From the NCBI GenBank assembly GCA_958299035.1, contig CATQJL010000001.1:6564284-6628283 (forward strand): a stretch of 64,000 nucleotides of DNA, given 5' to 3'. Position numbers and translations under genes: made by a program. Origin of the DNA: Cylicocyclus nassatus. Its lineage: Eukaryota; Nematoda; Chromadorea; Rhabditida; Strongylidae. Below, piece after piece: positions 13,101 through 25,236 of this stretch. Below the pieces are notes generated by a model that did no database searches, was not told where the DNA came from, and saw only the letters and a list, made by a program, of their open reading frames with translations. Within the stretch, counting starts at the first letter, position 1; the number at the start of each line of letters is the position of its first letter.

Positions 13101-13473
13101 TGAGAAGAATGTCCCGTCTTCGTGACCCAGCGGAATACGTTGCGAAAGCGAAACACCGATGGGCCGGTCACATAATGAGAAGAACGGACGATAGATGGAC
13201 ACTAAGAACATCTGAGTGGATTCCTCGCGAAGCCAAACGTCCTCGAGGAAGACCACCGACGAGATGGGCAGACGTGTTCGTGGAACGGATGGACCAGCTG
13301 AGAAATCAGCTGGATACGATTCTTGCCCCTGGAACTCGTGGACGCAGCCACCGACGACGACCAAGAAGATCGTGGATGTCCGAAGCGAGGGACAGGGATC
13401 AATGGCGACTTCTGTACTGGGGCCCGCACGTCACGTGAGGACGGGCCATCTAAGTATTTAAGTAAGTAAGTAA
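10141..13473 (+). mobile_element. RTE-clade LINE retrotransposon, apparently full length
   Basis: A GC-rich 5' leader (10141-10369) precedes one long reading frame (10370-13438). A short 3' tail ends in TAAG tandem repeats (about 13455-13473), as is usual for RTE elements, which end in short tandem repeats rather than poly(A). The frame has no stop or frameshift, so the copy is young. The 5' limit is inferred from the switch out of ATTC repeats. Confidence 0.85.
10370..13438 (+). CDS. RTE-type endonuclease-reverse transcriptase (1022 aa)
   Basis: This is the retrotransposition protein of the LINE: it nicks target DNA and copies the element RNA there. An apurinic-type endonuclease domain covers residues about 71-310, with ALQETK (102-107, catalytic Glu105), GDFNAKIG (211-218) and SDHRLL (303-308). 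The reverse transcriptase spans about 500-790: APGPD (521), NYRP (579-582), VDYEKAFD (648-655), RQGD (706-709) and FADD (746-749). The catalytic aspartates are present. The C-terminal part ends in an arginine-rich segment with [12 protein letters not shown], common in nematode RTE proteins. The length is normal for RTE. I kept the first ATG, but the start is uncertain because about 70 residues precede the endonuclease. Antisense frames over this stretch are shadows. Activity is inferred from intactness. Confidence 0.95.
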   Translation: MEIKSWPSKSALVGENFITLPVRRIERNPVHRIPPTAPGGSKTDVRVLRAPFGLDKNDTSARTTRHGDCLMLCTYNARTVSTNADLHALLDAAEHIKYHIIALQETKSRKKDVRQMNDGTLIIRGEKVPSRNVGGVGFVVHPSIVHLVDSHEILSPRLAILRLRPPRQKTISIINCYSPTSAADDSELDAFYEDVEEVVRNEKSFYKYVVGDFNAKIGMPLEKEYRIGKFGYGLRNENGNRLVGLLSAARLFHGNSIFMKKEHRRWTWESPNGTTHAEIDHILANRRWSLLDVSVVPSFCSGSDHRLLRAKIRLSRRLEKKVCHSAARRKEVVYDGNRLEELISSCDWPIEEDPTYDYDRLLKGLRACGECASVTSEKNLERISKTTKELLERRRFLRQDPNATHLERLIANASCRTALQEDLRKYRQAKILEAAEERRSLKKCRRDLCEYHVPLAALLNEDGTPTSSRYKMESIAKNFYTNLFRSSTPVPTPVVPTGEVPPRILPAEVRTAIQTMKTSTAPGPDHLSVEFLRAGGQRLHEILASHLTSYLQKERIPDQWRTSRTVLLFKKGEREDLRNYRPICLLSVLYKLFTKIILARISRTLDEAQPQEQAGFRKGFSCMDHIQTVSRVIEVCREYRLPLVLTFVDYEKAFDSVETNAILSALVDQGVEPAYVRTLADCYKDCTTTMQLFHRPLTIPIGKGVRQGDTISPKLFTAALQWVMKSLDWEERGIRVDGRFLSNLRFADDIVLFSSSITEAEAMLKELNEVGKKIGLRINRKKTQFMKNALCEDAEMELEGTSIMETSSYVYLGRSMNMENDLREELNRRRRAAWAAFGPLKEATDQLTDPELRAHLFDSTVLPALCYAAETWADTVATSKALRTTHRALERSLLKMTRHKQHLVGLRSTDMRRMSRLRDPAEYVAKAKHRWAGHIMRRTDDRWTLRTSEWIPREAKRPRGRPPTRWADVFVERMDQLRNQLDTILAPGTRGRSHRRRPRRSWMSEARDRDQWRLLYWGPHVT

Positions 13474-13740
13474 GATTCATTCATTCATTCATTCATTCAT
13501 TCAGTCAGTCAGTCAGCCAGTCATTAATTTATTTATTCATTCATTCGTTCATTCGCCTATCTATATTCCTTCTCCGTCATTCAGTCATTCACCCAATTAC
13601 TCATTTCATTTCTCCATGATGCATTTATTCACCCAATTAGTCATTCATTCATTCTCATTTATTCTTGATTCTTTCATTCATTCACTCATCCATTCGTCCA
13701 TCCTTCGTTTAATCATTCGTTCATTCACTCCATTTCTTAT
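13470..13740. repeat. ATTC microsatellite downstream of the LINE
   Basis: The ATTC/CATT units become increasingly imperfect away from the LINE end, with AGTC variants near 13502-13520. No gene is present; a 65-codon frame here is simple-sequence translation. Confidence 0.85.
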
Positions 13741-13834
13741 TTATTTTGACCCTTTCACTTCGCCGTCCAAACGCAGCGCTCCCCAGAAGGTAGCTCATGT
13801 GTTCCATTTGTGAAAAAAAAAAGAAATTTAACTA

Positions 13835-14781
13835 TTAGGTTGTCAAGAAATTAATGTCCGTTTTTATTTGCTTGCTTTAACAAAGCAACCAGACTCAACC
13901 CAACAAAGGGTATGGGGTACTGTTCGATAGAGCAAAGCAAGCTCTACAAGATGGCACTCATGTCTTTGCGCCATGCTTGATCCACGGAGAGTTCGAACTC
14001 AAAATCTAAAGATTTCCAAATGCCCAAAAAATCGAAAAAAATCAGATCTTCGTCCAAATAATTTCTACGGACCTCCCACTCGCTCACATCAATACTATTT
14101 ATATCTGATATCCACATGTGCGATTGCCGTATTTTTTCCTTGACTAGAAACTGAGAAAACGAAAATTTCCCTGATTTTCTCAAAGCAATGCTGAGCCGTT
14201 TTTGCATATGTAGTTCTATACTACAAGCCTAGGTAAGCATAACTGTAGGTTTTCAGCCTATTTCGAGCGGTACTTTTCGAGAAATGTCGATTTTAGCACT
14301 GAAACTAAAACGAAAAAATCCGAATTTGTTGTTTTTCGAAAACTACCGCTTGGAATGGGCTGAAAATCTACACTTATACTTACCTAGGCTTGTAGTATAG
14401 AACTACATATGCAAAAACGGCTCAGCATTGCTTTGAGAAAATCAGGGAGATTTTCGTTTTCTCAGTTTCTAGTCAAGGAAAAAATACGGCAATCGCACAT
14501 GTGGATATCAGATATAAATAGTATTGATGTGAGCGAGTGGGAGGTCCGTAGAAATTATTTGGACGAAGATCTGATTTTTTTCAATTTTTTGGGCATTTGG
14601 AAATCGCTAGATTTTGAGTTCGGACTCTCCGTGGATCGAGCATGGCGCAAAGACATGAGTGCCATCTTGTAGAGCTTGCTTTGCTCTATCGCACACTACC
14701 CCTTACCCTTTGTTGGGTTGAGTCTGGTTGCTTTGTTAAAGCAAGCAAATAAAAACGGACATTATTTTCTTGACAACCTAA
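13835..14781. mobile_element. Mariner-like palindromic MITE, 947 bp
   Basis: The ends TTAGGTTGTCAAGAAA...TTTCTTGACAACCTAA are flanked by TA (13833-13834 and 14782-14783). The ends resemble mariner ends. The two arms of about 380-390 bp are nearly identical inverted copies around a spacer of about 180 bp. Each arm holds an 87-codon open frame reading outward (13944-14207 minus, 14409-14672 plus) with only a few differences and no transposase signature. Confidence 0.85.
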
Positions 14782-14783
14782 TA

Positions 14784-16331
14784 CATGCTTCCGCCCACCT
14801 ACTATACCATAGTCGAGGACTGATTGTTCGCGTGAAAGTAGTATGTTCAAGAGAATTGAAGTTTTGACTTCTTAATGACGGATTAATCCGAGCTGCCGTT
14901 TGAGCAATGCCTACAATGGTTCTTTAGAACCCTTATCAGAAGTACAGGTCCCGAGACGTTTGAGCACTGCCTGCAACTAATTTGGGACATCCTGCAATTA
15001 CTTCCTCTGGGAATAACTTTTCACTCACTCCCGCCTTTTACTTGTTTGCTTCATTCTTCCAATAGTTTATAATGGATACTGACAGCAGCATTCCTCAGTT
15101 ATAGACTTTTTCCTAGTTTTAATGTTTTTGCAAGTCTCAAAGGCATTCCCCAAGGAGAGTGCTCATCTATCTTTATAAGCTTCTGCACTTTGAAAATTGC
15201 AGACTTCCACGTATTGATTGGCTGTCACCTTTCTTGCTTTTGCAAAGTGAGAGAGAGTCATTTTGTCTATCAAGTCATTATGTAGCATGATGTCACTTCC
15301 TCTAACAAAGACCTAGACATTAGAGGGCTGAAAAACTATATATCGGAAAAAGGCTGTTTGCGGGGAGTTTTTAGTCACTATAAAAAAAACTTTATTCTGC
15401 CCTTTTCTACTGCTCCAAGAAATCTGTGTAGTTGGCACTTAAGAGCTTATGTAAGGCCTTAATCGTAACCTACTACTTTCAAAAAGTACATGGAGCTTTT
15501 AGTGCTTAACGAAATTAACAAGCTATAGCTGATTATCATCGAAAATTGTTGATGTTTGTAAAAGAGAGAATATAACAACAAACAGGTCACTGTTAACTTT
15601 GTTGTGATTATTTTCCACAATGAAATCACTAAGTCAAAAGAACGAAGGCCTTTCCCCACTAAAAAGTAACCCTAACGCAACATGTTAGGCAGACATGCAG
15701 GCATGTAAGGCTACGGTAGAAAACGGTGTCGTTTGCAAAAAGAATTCCAACTGCAATAGCGTTTACGTAGCCTAAGAGGGGTAATAAATGTGCAGCGGAG
15801 AGTTTTTTCGAAGGGAGGGAGGAGGGTGGAAGTAGCTCACGCCACACCCACTTTTTTCCAAATTTACGGATTACAAGAATGTTTAGTAACTTTGAAATCA
15901 TGAACTTCTCCAGGCTCTAGAGGATGTGTCCCCACCCTTTCACCTTGAGAATCTCGAACCGCCACTGCGATTTGGTATTCAATGCAATTAATGATGCTTT
16001 TCTCAAAAACTTCTGACCACACTCCCCCCCCTTCCAAAGAATTTGTCTGCGATTTATAAGTACTGTGATTTAGAATTATTATCAATTACAATACCCTGCT
16101 ATTGCAGTGGTAATTCGAGAATTACTTTGGGGGTGAGGGGGGGATGCGTCCGAGGAATCTTTTTAATGATGTTCGATAAAGTTTTGAGACTTTTTACAAA
16201 TTTTCTAGGGTTCATAACTCGAATTCAATAGAAGGGACGTTGCGGCAGCCAATTTGACTGCCTTTTCAAGAATTGTATATTACGTACGAGGAAAAACAGA
16301 ACATCAACCCTTACTCATCTTCTAAACTCAC
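14784..16331. other. Gene-free stretch
   Basis: AT-rich DNA with short frames only. Nothing here has a convincing splice structure or domain. Confidence 0.4.
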
Positions 16332-16448
16332 TTGAGTGTCAAATGTGAATGTTGTCGTTTCTGGTTTTTGAGTGAAATAATTATTTCCGGAATCTCTCGT
16401 GAATCTGTCGTCCGTACAAGCCAATCTCCAGGTTGATTGAGCAGACTT
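16332..16448 (-). CDS. Possible isolated exon of an unrecognised gene
   Basis: On the minus strand, a strong acceptor (TTTGTTTTGCAG) precedes 39 in-frame codons followed by a consensus donor (GTGAGT). The translation starts KSAQSTWRLACTDDRF and is hydrophilic. I do not recognise a family, and I found no partner exons with confidence on either side. It could be a chance splice-like arrangement or an exon of a gene with long introns. Confidence 0.2.
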
Positions 16449-17308
16449 CTGCAAAACAAATCTGCAATATGCGGGTTTTCTTTTGTCACCCCAAAGATAT
16501 TTCACACAATAAGCACATGGAAAACAAGTTTTGCTTGTGCGTAAAATAAAATTACATTCGCGACAATTTGTGCGATTCACTTTGAGATTCGATTACGATG
16601 CGCATTGTGAAAGGGTATGAACGTCACGGCTATTTGTCATAAACATGACAAATGGCTGGATTTAGCCAGGCTTCTCGTCCCGCTATATGGGAAAATTTCG
16701 ATTTGTTCTTCCTTGCCTCTTTGCTTCAGCACTCAGCAGCTAGATCACGCTCTATTGAGTCAAGAACACTCATAAACAATCAAAGACCATGTCATCAGTG
16801 ATCTTTGTTCATCTATAAAGGTTTGGAGAAGCAAAAGTCTTGGCCCAGTAATACACCTAATCACTCATCCAAAATTTGTGGAAATGTATATCTCCCTTTT
16901 CTCTTGCCCATTCATCACCTATAACTTTTCTATATTCTCATTCTGACCAAGTCAGCATGTATGACGCAAATGTGAACAAAAAATGCGAGGGTTATTTGCA
17001 GCTAAATTCGACACTTCCCACTAGGGAATCAAGTTTTATGCAAAACGGAGCTTCTTATTCATTGCAAGCAGACGTCTGAGAGACTCCTTTGATAGCAAAT
17101 ATAAATAGTTGAGCATGCAACACGAATACAGTGGCCGATTCAGGCCTATTTAATCTACAGGCATTTTGAACGGGAGACCACTTCGCTACGCGCCGCTGAG
17201 GCACAATACGCTGTCGCTTACGACAATCAGCTGCAAACGGCCGTCTTGCACGCAGTACTATCATTCTGAGTGATTTTTGAGTATATGGTGCCCTAGGTCT
17301 AAAGTCAC

Positions 17309-17491
17309 GTGGATCCTGGCGCGAAACTGCCATGAATCCATGCGAATACGATCGCGGGGTTCAGTTTCGAGGGGAATATCACAGCCGTTAGAGCACTACC
17401 TGCGCTGCCGCTTGAGCAGTGCCTTAGTTAGGGCCCCAAAAGTACTTTTAACGTAAAATCCCATAGGTCTAGATCTCTCCGGACGCTGCCT
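17309..17491. mobile_element. Half copy of the foldback element found at 41811-42134
   Basis: From GTGGATCCTGGCGCGAAAC to GGACGCTGCCT this stretch closely matches one arm of the 41811-42134 palindrome in inverse orientation. The shared blocks include CATGAATCCATGCG and GCCGTTAGAGCACTACCTG. The opposite arm is not recognisable here, so the copy is truncated or strongly diverged on its left. Confidence 0.65.
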
Positions 17492-18103
17492 CTAATCCTT
17501 ACATGCTGCCACAGCCCTACAGCCTTACACGCCTTGTGTCTCCCGTATTCGGTTGGGGCGCCAGTATGAATCCCCAGCTTGTTGGCGACCAGGTCATTAC
17601 TCGATTTGGAACAAGCACACGATCAGGAGATTCGCACTCGTTATATCAAAATGTGCGCCAGATGGTGTAAACACATGATGCGCGAAGATCATATGCGCCA
17701 AGTACGCCATTTGGAGCATAGTGAGAACTGGCCTGATGCGAGGTAAAGCCCTGCTTCCCCCTGTTCATGCTAGTTCTTCTTCCTTTTCTTGTATTATCTT
17801 GTCATTTGCAAACTTCTTCAATTTTGAATACATAAGTCAGTTGCGGAAGTTACTCAACCATCAATAGTCAATCAACGATATCAGTAACCAAAGACAAATC
17901 ACAAAAGGTTAGGGGGCTCCTTATATTGAGTAAAGCAAGGAATTACTAAATTTGTTGGCATCGGCTGAACATTACAAAAAATATAGGCAGCTGCATGACG
18001 CAATATCGTTGTGCGAAAATGCGGGTCCATTAGCCGCAGATCGCATAAGGTGCAGGATTTACTACACTGAAGATACGCACGCGTCGCGTTCGCGCCCGCT
18101 TAA

Positions 18104-18551
18104 AGGCAGTGTCCGAGCAAAAACTCAATTTTGAGATTTTGTGCCTACCCGGGCCTATTCGCCATGCTGAATCCGAAAATGCACATTGGAGAACTCGAAA
18201 ACGGCCAAAAATGGCTCTAACACAGGAGGGAAATTAGCAAGTGGGCAGGTCTTCCCCAACGTGAAATCACGCTCCCAGCTTCCGGAGCGATCTTCTCGCT
18301 TCCGGTTTCAAGTCAATCATTCGCACTTGGCTAGTATGGATGTGACAGCTAGCGGAATCGAGAAGACTGCTTCGGAAGCTGGGAGCGTGAATTCACAGTG
18401 GGGAGGACCCCGCCCACCTGCTGATTTCTTTTCTGTGCTATGGTCATTTCTGGCCGTTTCCACGCTCTCCAATGTGCATTCTCGGATTCAGCGTGAATAG
18501 GCCCAGGTAAGCAGAAAATCTCAAGATCGAGTTTTTACCCGGACACTGCCT
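18104..18551. mobile_element. PIF/Harbinger-like MITE, 448 bp
   Basis: The ends AGGCAGTGTCCG...CGGACACTGCCT are flanked by TAA (18101-18103 and 18552-18554). Inverted arms extend past 150 bp and include the GGGCCTATTC / GAATAGGCCC pair. The 104-codon plus frame inside is the translation of a foldback sequence with no known domain. Confidence 0.85.
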
Positions 18552-18554
18552 TAA

Positions 18555-21500
18555 GTGATACCGCTTCCGCGCCTGTACTAACCTTTATGCATTTTGCTTG
18601 CCACCAATGAGGCACTTAAGATAAGCTCGAATGCTAGTATCACGGGCGAATTTGCAAACATCACGTCACGATGAGTTATGGAAAGTGCGGAGCCTAACTC
18701 ACTCTTTTCCATTTATGTGTAACATCAAGTCAAAGCATTTTCTCAGTTGATCTTGCCAAAGAGAAGTTGTGAGCGAGAATAGGAAAATAGTGAGAAAAGA
18801 TATAAGGGTGCCGCAAACGTTTAGGAGATTTGTGCACCAAGCACGACGCTTTAAAGTTTTAAACTTGCACAAATCTCAATCATTATCCACCGAAATGGGA
18901 ACAAGAGCAAGTTCCAATTTTCTGTTTCAACCTTAGCTTATTCCACAGAGTAAGCATCCTTACTTCGTTTGAAAAGTGACAAAGTAAAAGAGATGCAGTG
19001 AAGCGCATTGGACTTAGTAAAGCAGAGCACACTTCATGTCACAGAGGTAAGACACGATCTTAACAGATAGTGTGCTGCTACAGGAATTTTTGCGACACTG
19101 ATAATCGCCAAATCGTGTGCTCGCATCATATCATGTGCATGTTTTTAAGAAAGCACGATCTGAAGTTTGCGTGATTGATATATAGCGCCTCTGTTCGCCT
19201 AGGCAGAAGCCGCGAATTGCCGCGCTCGACTGGTCCCGGACGGAAAATACCCAGCAGCATTACGGTACTGCGGGTCGGTCTACGGCCCTATCAGCCGTTT
19301 CGTTGGAGAAATGATGGTTCCAGGTAGCAACCGACTAAAGTCAGAAATGAAATACGAAGAATTGGTGGGAAGTACATAAGATTTGCTATCGCTCTCATTC
19401 TTCTTTCATTGCTACAGTCGACATGCGACAATCGGTTGGGCCTTTTAGCCTATGAGGTAGAAGAGAGGACCGGTACAGTCTGCCCTAATGCGATCAGGCC
19501 CAACCGTCGGCTGAATTTGCGAGCTGAGGGCTGGGGTCTGCGTTGCGGTCGGAGAGAGCGATGAGATTGAGGAGAGAGCAGACTAGCTAGTCGTAAACGT
19601 GACGCAATACACTCGCGACACGGACTCCCGCCATGCCAATTTTGGCCTGGTTGTGATTGGGGGAGACTGTGGGGGAAGGAGGAAGTGGAATAGGCCTCTG
19701 GAAGGAGAGAAAAGCGGCCTTATTGATGTTTGAGAGGAGACAATACTTGAGACGAAGGGACAGTCGTCGGGCTCCCAAGTTCTTCCCTTTGTCGCATTTT
19801 TGAAATTCTAATGATTTGGATAAAGAGATGTACTCTAACCTTCCCTCTCAGTCTCCCCTCCCCCTATGTAATCATCGCTAAAGTTTTCCGCAAGTGCCCT
19901 ATAGCCACGAGTCTCAAATAACCATTTGTTGGCAAAGCGCCGTATTCACCAGGCAGTAATCGGACACCAAGAGCCGTCTATGGTCCTTGAGGAAATTGCT
20001 CCAACTTCCATCCAAACGCAAAAACACTGCCAAATATGGTGCCCCAAAAACGGCGCAATACTCACAGTATATCCTTCCGTGGTCTGAGTCCATGATACCA
20101 TGGTTGATTTTCCAGATTATTTGCAGCCATATTGAGAGGTATAGTGGTGAAAAATGGGTCACACCAAGCTTGTCTATTTTCACATTGATTTTATCACTGA
20201 ATAATCAGCGTATTTGTCTCCTGAAGTGTTGTAGCCAAAAACACTCAATATACCAATTTCTAAGCCAGCATAATGGTAGTTTCGGATGCCTCATGCAGAA
20301 AATTAACAATCTGGGTTTGTCTAGGCGTGTAATTACACACGAAATACCCAGTCAAGCATACTCAACTGGAAATTTTGTTTGCAGTACGAAGATTCTCACA
20401 GTTTTACGTATCTGCTAGGGCTCATTCCAAAATCTGACCTTTTCAATCCCACTTAAAAGTAGCATGTGTGATTTTTTTAGTGAATTAATATAAAAATCAG
20501 AAGCGTTTTTGTATTTTAGTTTCTATAAGTAAAAGAAATTCAACAAAATCTATGCTATAAATTAATTTGGGAAAATCTGCCCAAAATCGGGTAACTCCAT
20601 GACATATCTGTTTTGTTTTTTTCATTTGAAGTCCCGTTGTTGTGGCCAAGTAGGATTGGTAATGTCTGCGATTGCACAACTAACATAGTCACGGGAAATC
20701 CAGAACTTTTTTGGATCCGAAAAAGAATCTTCGCTTTTCCTATCAATATCGCAGCTACTTTTGTAAAAGACGTATGCGAATTTTCTAAGTCAATAGTAAC
20801 ACCTGGGATTCCACTTACTAAAAAGTGAATTTGGGATTTTCGCGCAAACTTGTATTGTTGTGCAAATGCACAACTGCCTGACGAATCTGTCCTAATGTAA
20901 CTGTCTGTCGCCTTTAATTGGATACTTTGACAAGTAACGGACAAGCGTCTGGAAGAGAAACTTACCCTTTTTGGACATTCATGTTTGATCTGTCTCCAAT
21001 TTCACTCATGAATAACAAATGATGTATTCGCCAGGCTGTCCTAGCCTCTTTTTGCTTATCCCCCTCCCCCCACGCGCATGAACAGCAAAATACATATTGA
21101 AACGTCGCTTTCGTGTAAAAGGTGTAGTTGCACAACAATGCTGCTAAATGAATGACTTTCTAATAAAGGCTTTTGATGATTAACAACTACCTAGAGCGCA
21201 GCAAATGGTACCTGTAAATTAAAAGTAAATTCAAAAAAGGGGCGTGTCGAGGGGCGGGGTCGTAGTGCCATTTCCTTTCCCATCGCTCGCCCTCTTTTCT
21301 TACGTTTTTCGTTCTTACATATGGCATATTAAGGCATTTTTTGTGAAAAATTAGTAAAATTTCAACTAATAATGAGCTACGCGCGTGAAAAATAAAACTT
21401 TTTACACAAGCAAAAGCCCAAAATTTTTTCGAGGAGCTCTTTTACATTTCTCCAATAAACATTTCCTCCTCGGTAGAACATAATTGCCTCCTTTCTTTTC

Positions 21501-22688
21501 CAAAGAAAAAGATTGCGTGGTACATCACGCAGCATCCATAATCCTGCACTTGAATCTGCCGATCACAATCAATCTTCAAAAAGCTATGCCTCCAGTTACA
21601 CATAAATATCTTCATATGTATGATGGTAGCTCAGCTTTAGGCAAAAAATCAAGATCAATGTAGGCAAAAGGTAAAAGATATATGGCATTTATGAGGCAAT
21701 AAACTTTATTGCATAGCTAAAGGGCTTTGTCATGTCGTTTTATTTTGTACAGCATGCAAAGCTAACTATTTCAATGTTACAAAGAAAAAAAGAAGAAACA
21801 AAGACATAAAAATAAATACATAAAAAGTTGTAGATTTCCTTAAATACCGGTATAGAGCTGAGCTTGGTCGAGTCCATAGGTTTCTGCATTGAGCCTTTTA
21901 AAAATTTGTAGTTTTCTCCAATTTTCGCAAATGACAAAGTGACGTGAAATGGTTAAGAAAAGCACTTTTTATTGCAAAAATGATTGTATTGATAAAAACT
22001 GCTCTTAGTTGACTTTTTTGTTTTATGACCTACTTGACCAAGGACAATTTGTTCTTGTCAACTATTTCTACGAATCTGAATTTTTAGAGTGTTTTTCTCA
22101 TGTTTTGACTTCATTTTGCATGATTCAAATGCATATACAAAATAAAAATGTATACACATAGATATTAAAAAGAGCTATATAAAACGTCTTTGATTTTTCA
22201 CTTCCCCCCTTGTTCTCTTTATTTCCCGAATTGAATTCACGAACGGTTATAACTTTCCAGGAGCTTGTCATTTGAGTAAAATTTTTCATAAAGTTCTTCA
22301 TCATTTCACTCCTCCTACTCTTTTCTTCGAACCAATAATCTTGATTTTGTTGAGATTTTCTATGTTTTGCGAGTTTTTGAATAATTTCTATTACAAAACT
22401 CCCGTGATTTTTCTTTGCGTTATAGAGGGGGGGGGGGGGGAGAGGAAAAAACTGAAAGAGAAAGTGAAATCACGAGGAGTACCATGCTTTATGACACTAG
22501 AACATCTGTAAACAAAAAAGAAATGTAGGCGGACTAGATGGCTGCTTAGTCATAGAAATCAAGCTCATCCTGTTTACTACACTCATTCCCCCTTCCGCTC
22601 CCTCTTCTGTTTTTTTGCATGGCATTAGTGAAGAAGAGACACCGAAAAGCATGAGAAAAGCACCTATCAAGTATCTATGCCATAAAAT
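18555..22688. other. Gene-poor stretch
   Basis: No gene can be supported. There is a GC-richer patch at about 19190-19560 with an 11-bp stem pair (CGGTTGGGCCT at 19433, inverse at 19496). A minus frame at 20555-20944 has an end faintly like retroviral-type aspartic proteases (LPILLGHNN), but it lacks a convincing active-site DTG/DSG region. A long G run lies at about 22429. Confidence 0.35.
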
Positions 22689-22952
22689 TTGCAAAAAAAA
22701 TTTTTCTTCTGTCTCGAGGGCAATTTAGGAGCCGCATGCGACTATCAAGCGCTTTCGAAAGCCTCTTATCTCGTCGTTTCGACCTCATTCAATTCTGAAG
22801 AGATTGCATTACTGACCAGGAAGCGTCTAAAGCCACCGAATCGATGTCTGCTACATTTGGAAAAGCGCCAAAGAGCTCTGAATCAAGTTTCTAAGCTCGA
22901 AAGTGTTCAAAATAACATGAGAAGAGTTGCCAAGTCTTTCATGCTTCGTTGA
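22689..22952 (+). CDS. Possible 3' exon of an unrecognised gene
   Basis: The open frame ends in a basic, probably helical C-terminal stretch (RKRLKPPNRC, then NNMRRVAKSFMLR). Composition over 22760-22952 looks more coding-like than its surroundings. No family is recognised, no upstream exon was traced, and the nominal ATG lies in A-rich DNA, so a real exon would probably start further in. It may be chance. Confidence 0.15.
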   Translation: MQKKFFFCLEGNLGAACDYQALSKASYLVVSTSFNSEEIALLTRKRLKPPNRCLLHLEKRQRALNQVSKLESVQNNMRRVAKSFMLR

Positions 22953-24986
22953 CATCATGTTCCCTCCCCCCCCCCCCCCTCCCCAGCCTTCCGTTCTCTC
23001 TAATAATTGCTCACACAAGGACCGCCTCCTCCAAAGCTGAATGCTATCCAGTGTCCGTCAGCCGCCTGTGAGACGTCAAGTCTTGCTTAAAGCTCCCCTT
23101 TAACTATATAACAATTCCAGGTCCCGACTGGATCACAATCATTGTCCATTTTATGATATTCTCTCTATACGCACTCTAACACGCGATATGTGTAATTGCA
23201 CTACGTCACATTATTTTCCACGACCATGATAGTAGCCCTCGAACATTGCGTGCATTCCATTGCTTGCAGCCATTCCCGTGTTTCTTTTGCAGAATCATTG
23301 AAGGAGGAAAGAGCGAGAACGGTGGGGAGGGGGGGGGGGAGGGGAGAATGGGGGTGGGTAGGCAAAGCAATTTGTTTGTTTACACCATCTCAAAAAGCAA
23401 TTTTCACAGAGTCATTAACTATTTATTGGTTTGTCCCCAAATAATGGTTATATGCAAAATGCATGAGAAAGCAAGGAGGAGAAAGCGATGAGAGGGGCAA
23501 AAATATTAGAACCTCATTTCACAGGCTTTAAAACTTGAACATCTAAACTTTGTCTCTCAGAAAGTTTCTGTTTTTCCTTGCTTCCCCTATCATTTTATTT
23601 TTTGAATTCATAAAAAAACTATTTTATGCGCAAATTAATTTCCACAACTGCTTCAAAATAACGAGACAAAGGTTAAATTCTTATTCATTCATAGCCAGTC
23701 ATGATTGTGAAATAATTCTAAATACTTCTGGTTAATGAGTTCTACAAAATAAAGAATTTTGCTCAGTCATAGAAAAAAAACGAATAAATTCCGGAAAAGG
23801 GCCTATAAAAATCGTGTACCTGCTTTGTTTTTTCACTTGGAGTAGAGTCAGTATTTTATCATCAACTCATTGTGAAGATAACTGGCCGAAGTAAAAAATA
23901 GTAATAGTAACCATGGTCAAAAGTTTGTGATAATCTACATCTATTTGTTTTTTCAATTTTTTCAAAATCATTATTGCTCCAGCTTAGCTTACATGTACCG
24001 AATTTTCATGCTGCAATGTTATGAAAATGAAAAGCTGACTGTAAACTTACTGGCCTATGAAATTTCTCATTCCCTGTTTTTCTTACTTGAAACGAAGCCA
24101 ATATTTTTTGTAAACAAAATCAACGACGCATTCAGCAATAAGAGGCCATAGATCTTTCCATAGGGTTTGCCTTTAGCTTCTTCTATTCCTAGGCACCGTG
24201 GGAAAGCAGCCTAGACGGCTTCAGCTCATTGTTAGCACAACTCTTTTCGCTATGGGAAACTTGGTATAAATAATTTATAGATTTTACTCGTTGCAGATTT
24301 GCGGATTTTCTCACAGGAGTTTTTTTTTCAGCTGAATCAAAAATGATTGCAATGTCATCGACGCAAGAAGTGGTGTAAAAATGCCGAGTATGAGCTAAAA
24401 CCTCGAGTAATGAATACTTCAAATTTTTTAGAGATTAGCTAAAGGAGCTCAGAAGTTAGCTCGAAAAGGAAACTTGCAAATGAGAAAAAGAAAAAAGTTT
24501 GTTCTTGAAGACAATTGATATTTTTAGTACGTAACTACTAATCATGTTTTTTCTGTCTCTTTTGACTATCCATTGGAAGTTTATCTATCAAATCCATTAG
24601 AAGTTTATATATCAAATGTTTTCTTCTCCTTCCCTTTACCCTTTCCCTTTTGAACACCGTCTGCAACTATTGCACTCATTACTGTTCTTCAAAGCTGTTA
24701 ATTATTCTGAAAATTGAAGCTTGCTGCAAAGAATAAGCTCACTTCTTCAGCATGTTCTAGACTGCAGGAGAAAGGAAACTAGATATAGTTTTGGGAAATT
24801 TCCTTTTGCCACGGTAATTTATTCACCTCCTGGGACGATATGAATTTCTATAGATGCAGCAAAAACAGACTTTTGTCATTGACGAATAGCACTTTTTTTG
24901 TTTGAGACAAAAAATTCAAAAGACCTTAAAAATGTTTGCGAAAATCTCCGGCATATCTCTGCGTTCTGAAACTCGTGTGCTCTGAC

Positions 24987-25228
24987 CAGGGCTCGGCATA
25001 GGTGGCTTGTAAGGAAGCTGGATATCGTTCTTGGGACGAAAAACAAGGAGAATCGTTTTGTGGCCGAAAAAACACAACTTGAGTTACGTTCTTTTTAGTC
25101 GACGTTTCGTTTTTTAGGGCTTTTCACGTTCAGGGTTGAGAGTCAAAGGGGATTTCGTAAAATTTTATGAAAGCCATGGGGGACTTCGTTTTTTGCATTT
25201 TCGGAAAGCCACCTTGTGCCGAGCCCTG
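24987..25228. mobile_element. hAT-like MITE, 242 bp
   Basis: The ends CAGGGCTCGGCA...TGCCGAGCCCTG are flanked by GCTCTGAC (24979-24986) and GCTTTGAC (25229-25236), an 8-bp duplication with one mismatch. The inverted pairing continues through a GGTGGCTT block. There is no coding frame. Confidence 0.88.
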
Positions 25229-25236
25229 GCTTTGAC

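Noticed and set aside
12846..13364. 172-codon minus frame over the LINE
   Set aside because: It is a shadow of the reverse transcriptase gene on the opposite strand, caused by its GC-rich codon use.
19433..19506. TGAGGTAG (let-7 seed) between CGGTTGGGCCT inverted repeats
   Set aside because: The seed lies in the large loop, not in a paired stem, so the fold does not look like a miRNA precursor.
20555..20944. 129-codon minus frame with LPILLGHNN, reminiscent of a retroviral-type protease end
   Set aside because: No convincing DTG/DSG active-site context, no neighbouring reverse transcriptase or LTR; the similarity is too short to support a call.
22425..22445. Long G/C homopolymers (also near 22967, 23330, 27640, 28990, 29282, 36066, 47671 and 56250)
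   Set aside because: They are simple sequence, prone to length errors; no G-quadruplex spacing or consistent gene context was seen.
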